A stretch of DNA of 5,489 nt from the NCBI GenBank assembly GCA_902727905.1, contig CACVAR010000206.1:1-5489 (forward strand), in the 5' to 3' direction. Each line of letters opens with the position of its first letter. The first letter of the stretch is position 1. Origin of the DNA: an uncultured Sulfurovum sp. GTDB taxonomy: Bacteria; Campylobacterota; Campylobacteria; Campylobacterales; Sulfurovaceae. A program made the translations under genes and the position numbers. This document shows positions 5,312 through 5,489 of this stretch, piece by piece. The notes under the pieces are model-generated. The model saw only the letters and a program-made list of their open reading frames with translations. It had not been told where the DNA came from and did no database searches.

Positions 5312-5489
5312 ATGAACATAAAAAAACTAATACAAAATTTGGAACAAGAACAGAACTGTCAAGTGGTCTACATTACCATGTATGGCTCTAAACTTTATGG
5401 TACGGACAATCCAAATTCGGATACGGACTATAAAGGTATTTTTATACCTAACAAAAATGATGTTTTACTCAAGAGAGACATCGAACACT
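5312..5489 (+). CDS. RlaP-like nucleotidyltransferase, 5' part only
   Basis: The first 59 codons of a gene that leaves the window on the right. The product starts MNIKKLIQNLEQEQN and contains YGSKLYGTDNPNSDTDYKG at about residues 24-42. This is the DNA polymerase beta superfamily nucleotidyltransferase signature: GS near the start of the fold, then SDxD, with aspartates 37 and 39 as likely metal ligands. The GSxxYGT...SDxDxxGIFIP form is typical of the RlaP/PF10127 group, predicted cytoplasmic nucleotidyltransferases whose namesake occurs with phage RNA-repair genes. The actual substrate here is unknown. The ATG lacks a ribosome site and sits 8 bases after a TATAAT, suggesting a leaderless message. 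The next in-frame ATG (within ITMYGS) would remove the first helix, so 5312 is the better start. The gene appears intact as far as seen and has no evident functional tie to the secreted family. Confidence 0.85.
   Translation, partial: MNIKKLIQNLEQEQNCQVVYITMYGSKLYGTDNPNSDTDYKGIFIPNKNDVLLKRDIEH

Overview
The window is strongly AT-rich bacterial DNA. Short AAGGA-type ribosome sites, AT-rich leaders with TATAAT boxes, and the mix of genes fit a Campylobacterota genome (Sulfurimonas, Sulfurovum or Arcobacter-like). That assignment is an inference from style and was not tested by any search. This looks like an accessory region: a small family of secreted repeat proteins lies beside decayed insertion sequences and truncated genes.

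Layout. Bases 1-292 (minus strand) hold the 5' end of a secreted protein gene that runs off the window. Bases 293-402 carry its promoter. Bases 403-1893 are an insertion-sequence graveyard. It contains a C-terminal remnant of an IS5-type transposase (422-669), a nearly full-length IS630-family element with 22-bp terminal repeats ending in TA (670-1729) whose transposase is broken by two frameshifts, and a remnant of a second, different IS5-type transposase (1730-1893). Bases 1894-2148 hold no convincing gene, apart from a dyad and a promoter. Bases 2149-3138 and 3176-4627 (plus strand) are two genes for secreted proteins, 37 bp apart and probably an operon. Bases 4641-4931 are a headless coding remnant that runs into a 5'-truncated hemolysin III/PAQR-type membrane protein gene (to 5202). 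From 5312 to the window end is the start of an RlaP-like nucleotidyltransferase gene, apparently leaderless.

The central biological theme is the secreted family. All three members (1-292, 2149-3138, 3176-4627) start with a signal peptide and carry tandem domains of about 90-105 residues. Each domain has a DWIAIY-type strand, then (S/N)DWKNV, a W.W motif, and an ending like G(D/E)YEARLF.NSY..EA...F.V. This looks like a repeated beta-sandwich module exported to the periplasm or cell surface. The partial gene at the left edge is closely related to the first plus-strand gene, so the family has expanded locally, and the IS cluster sits between the inverted copies. Function is unknown. The remaining genes have no evident link to the family, and the two truncated genes next to it mark a past deletion or rearrangement.
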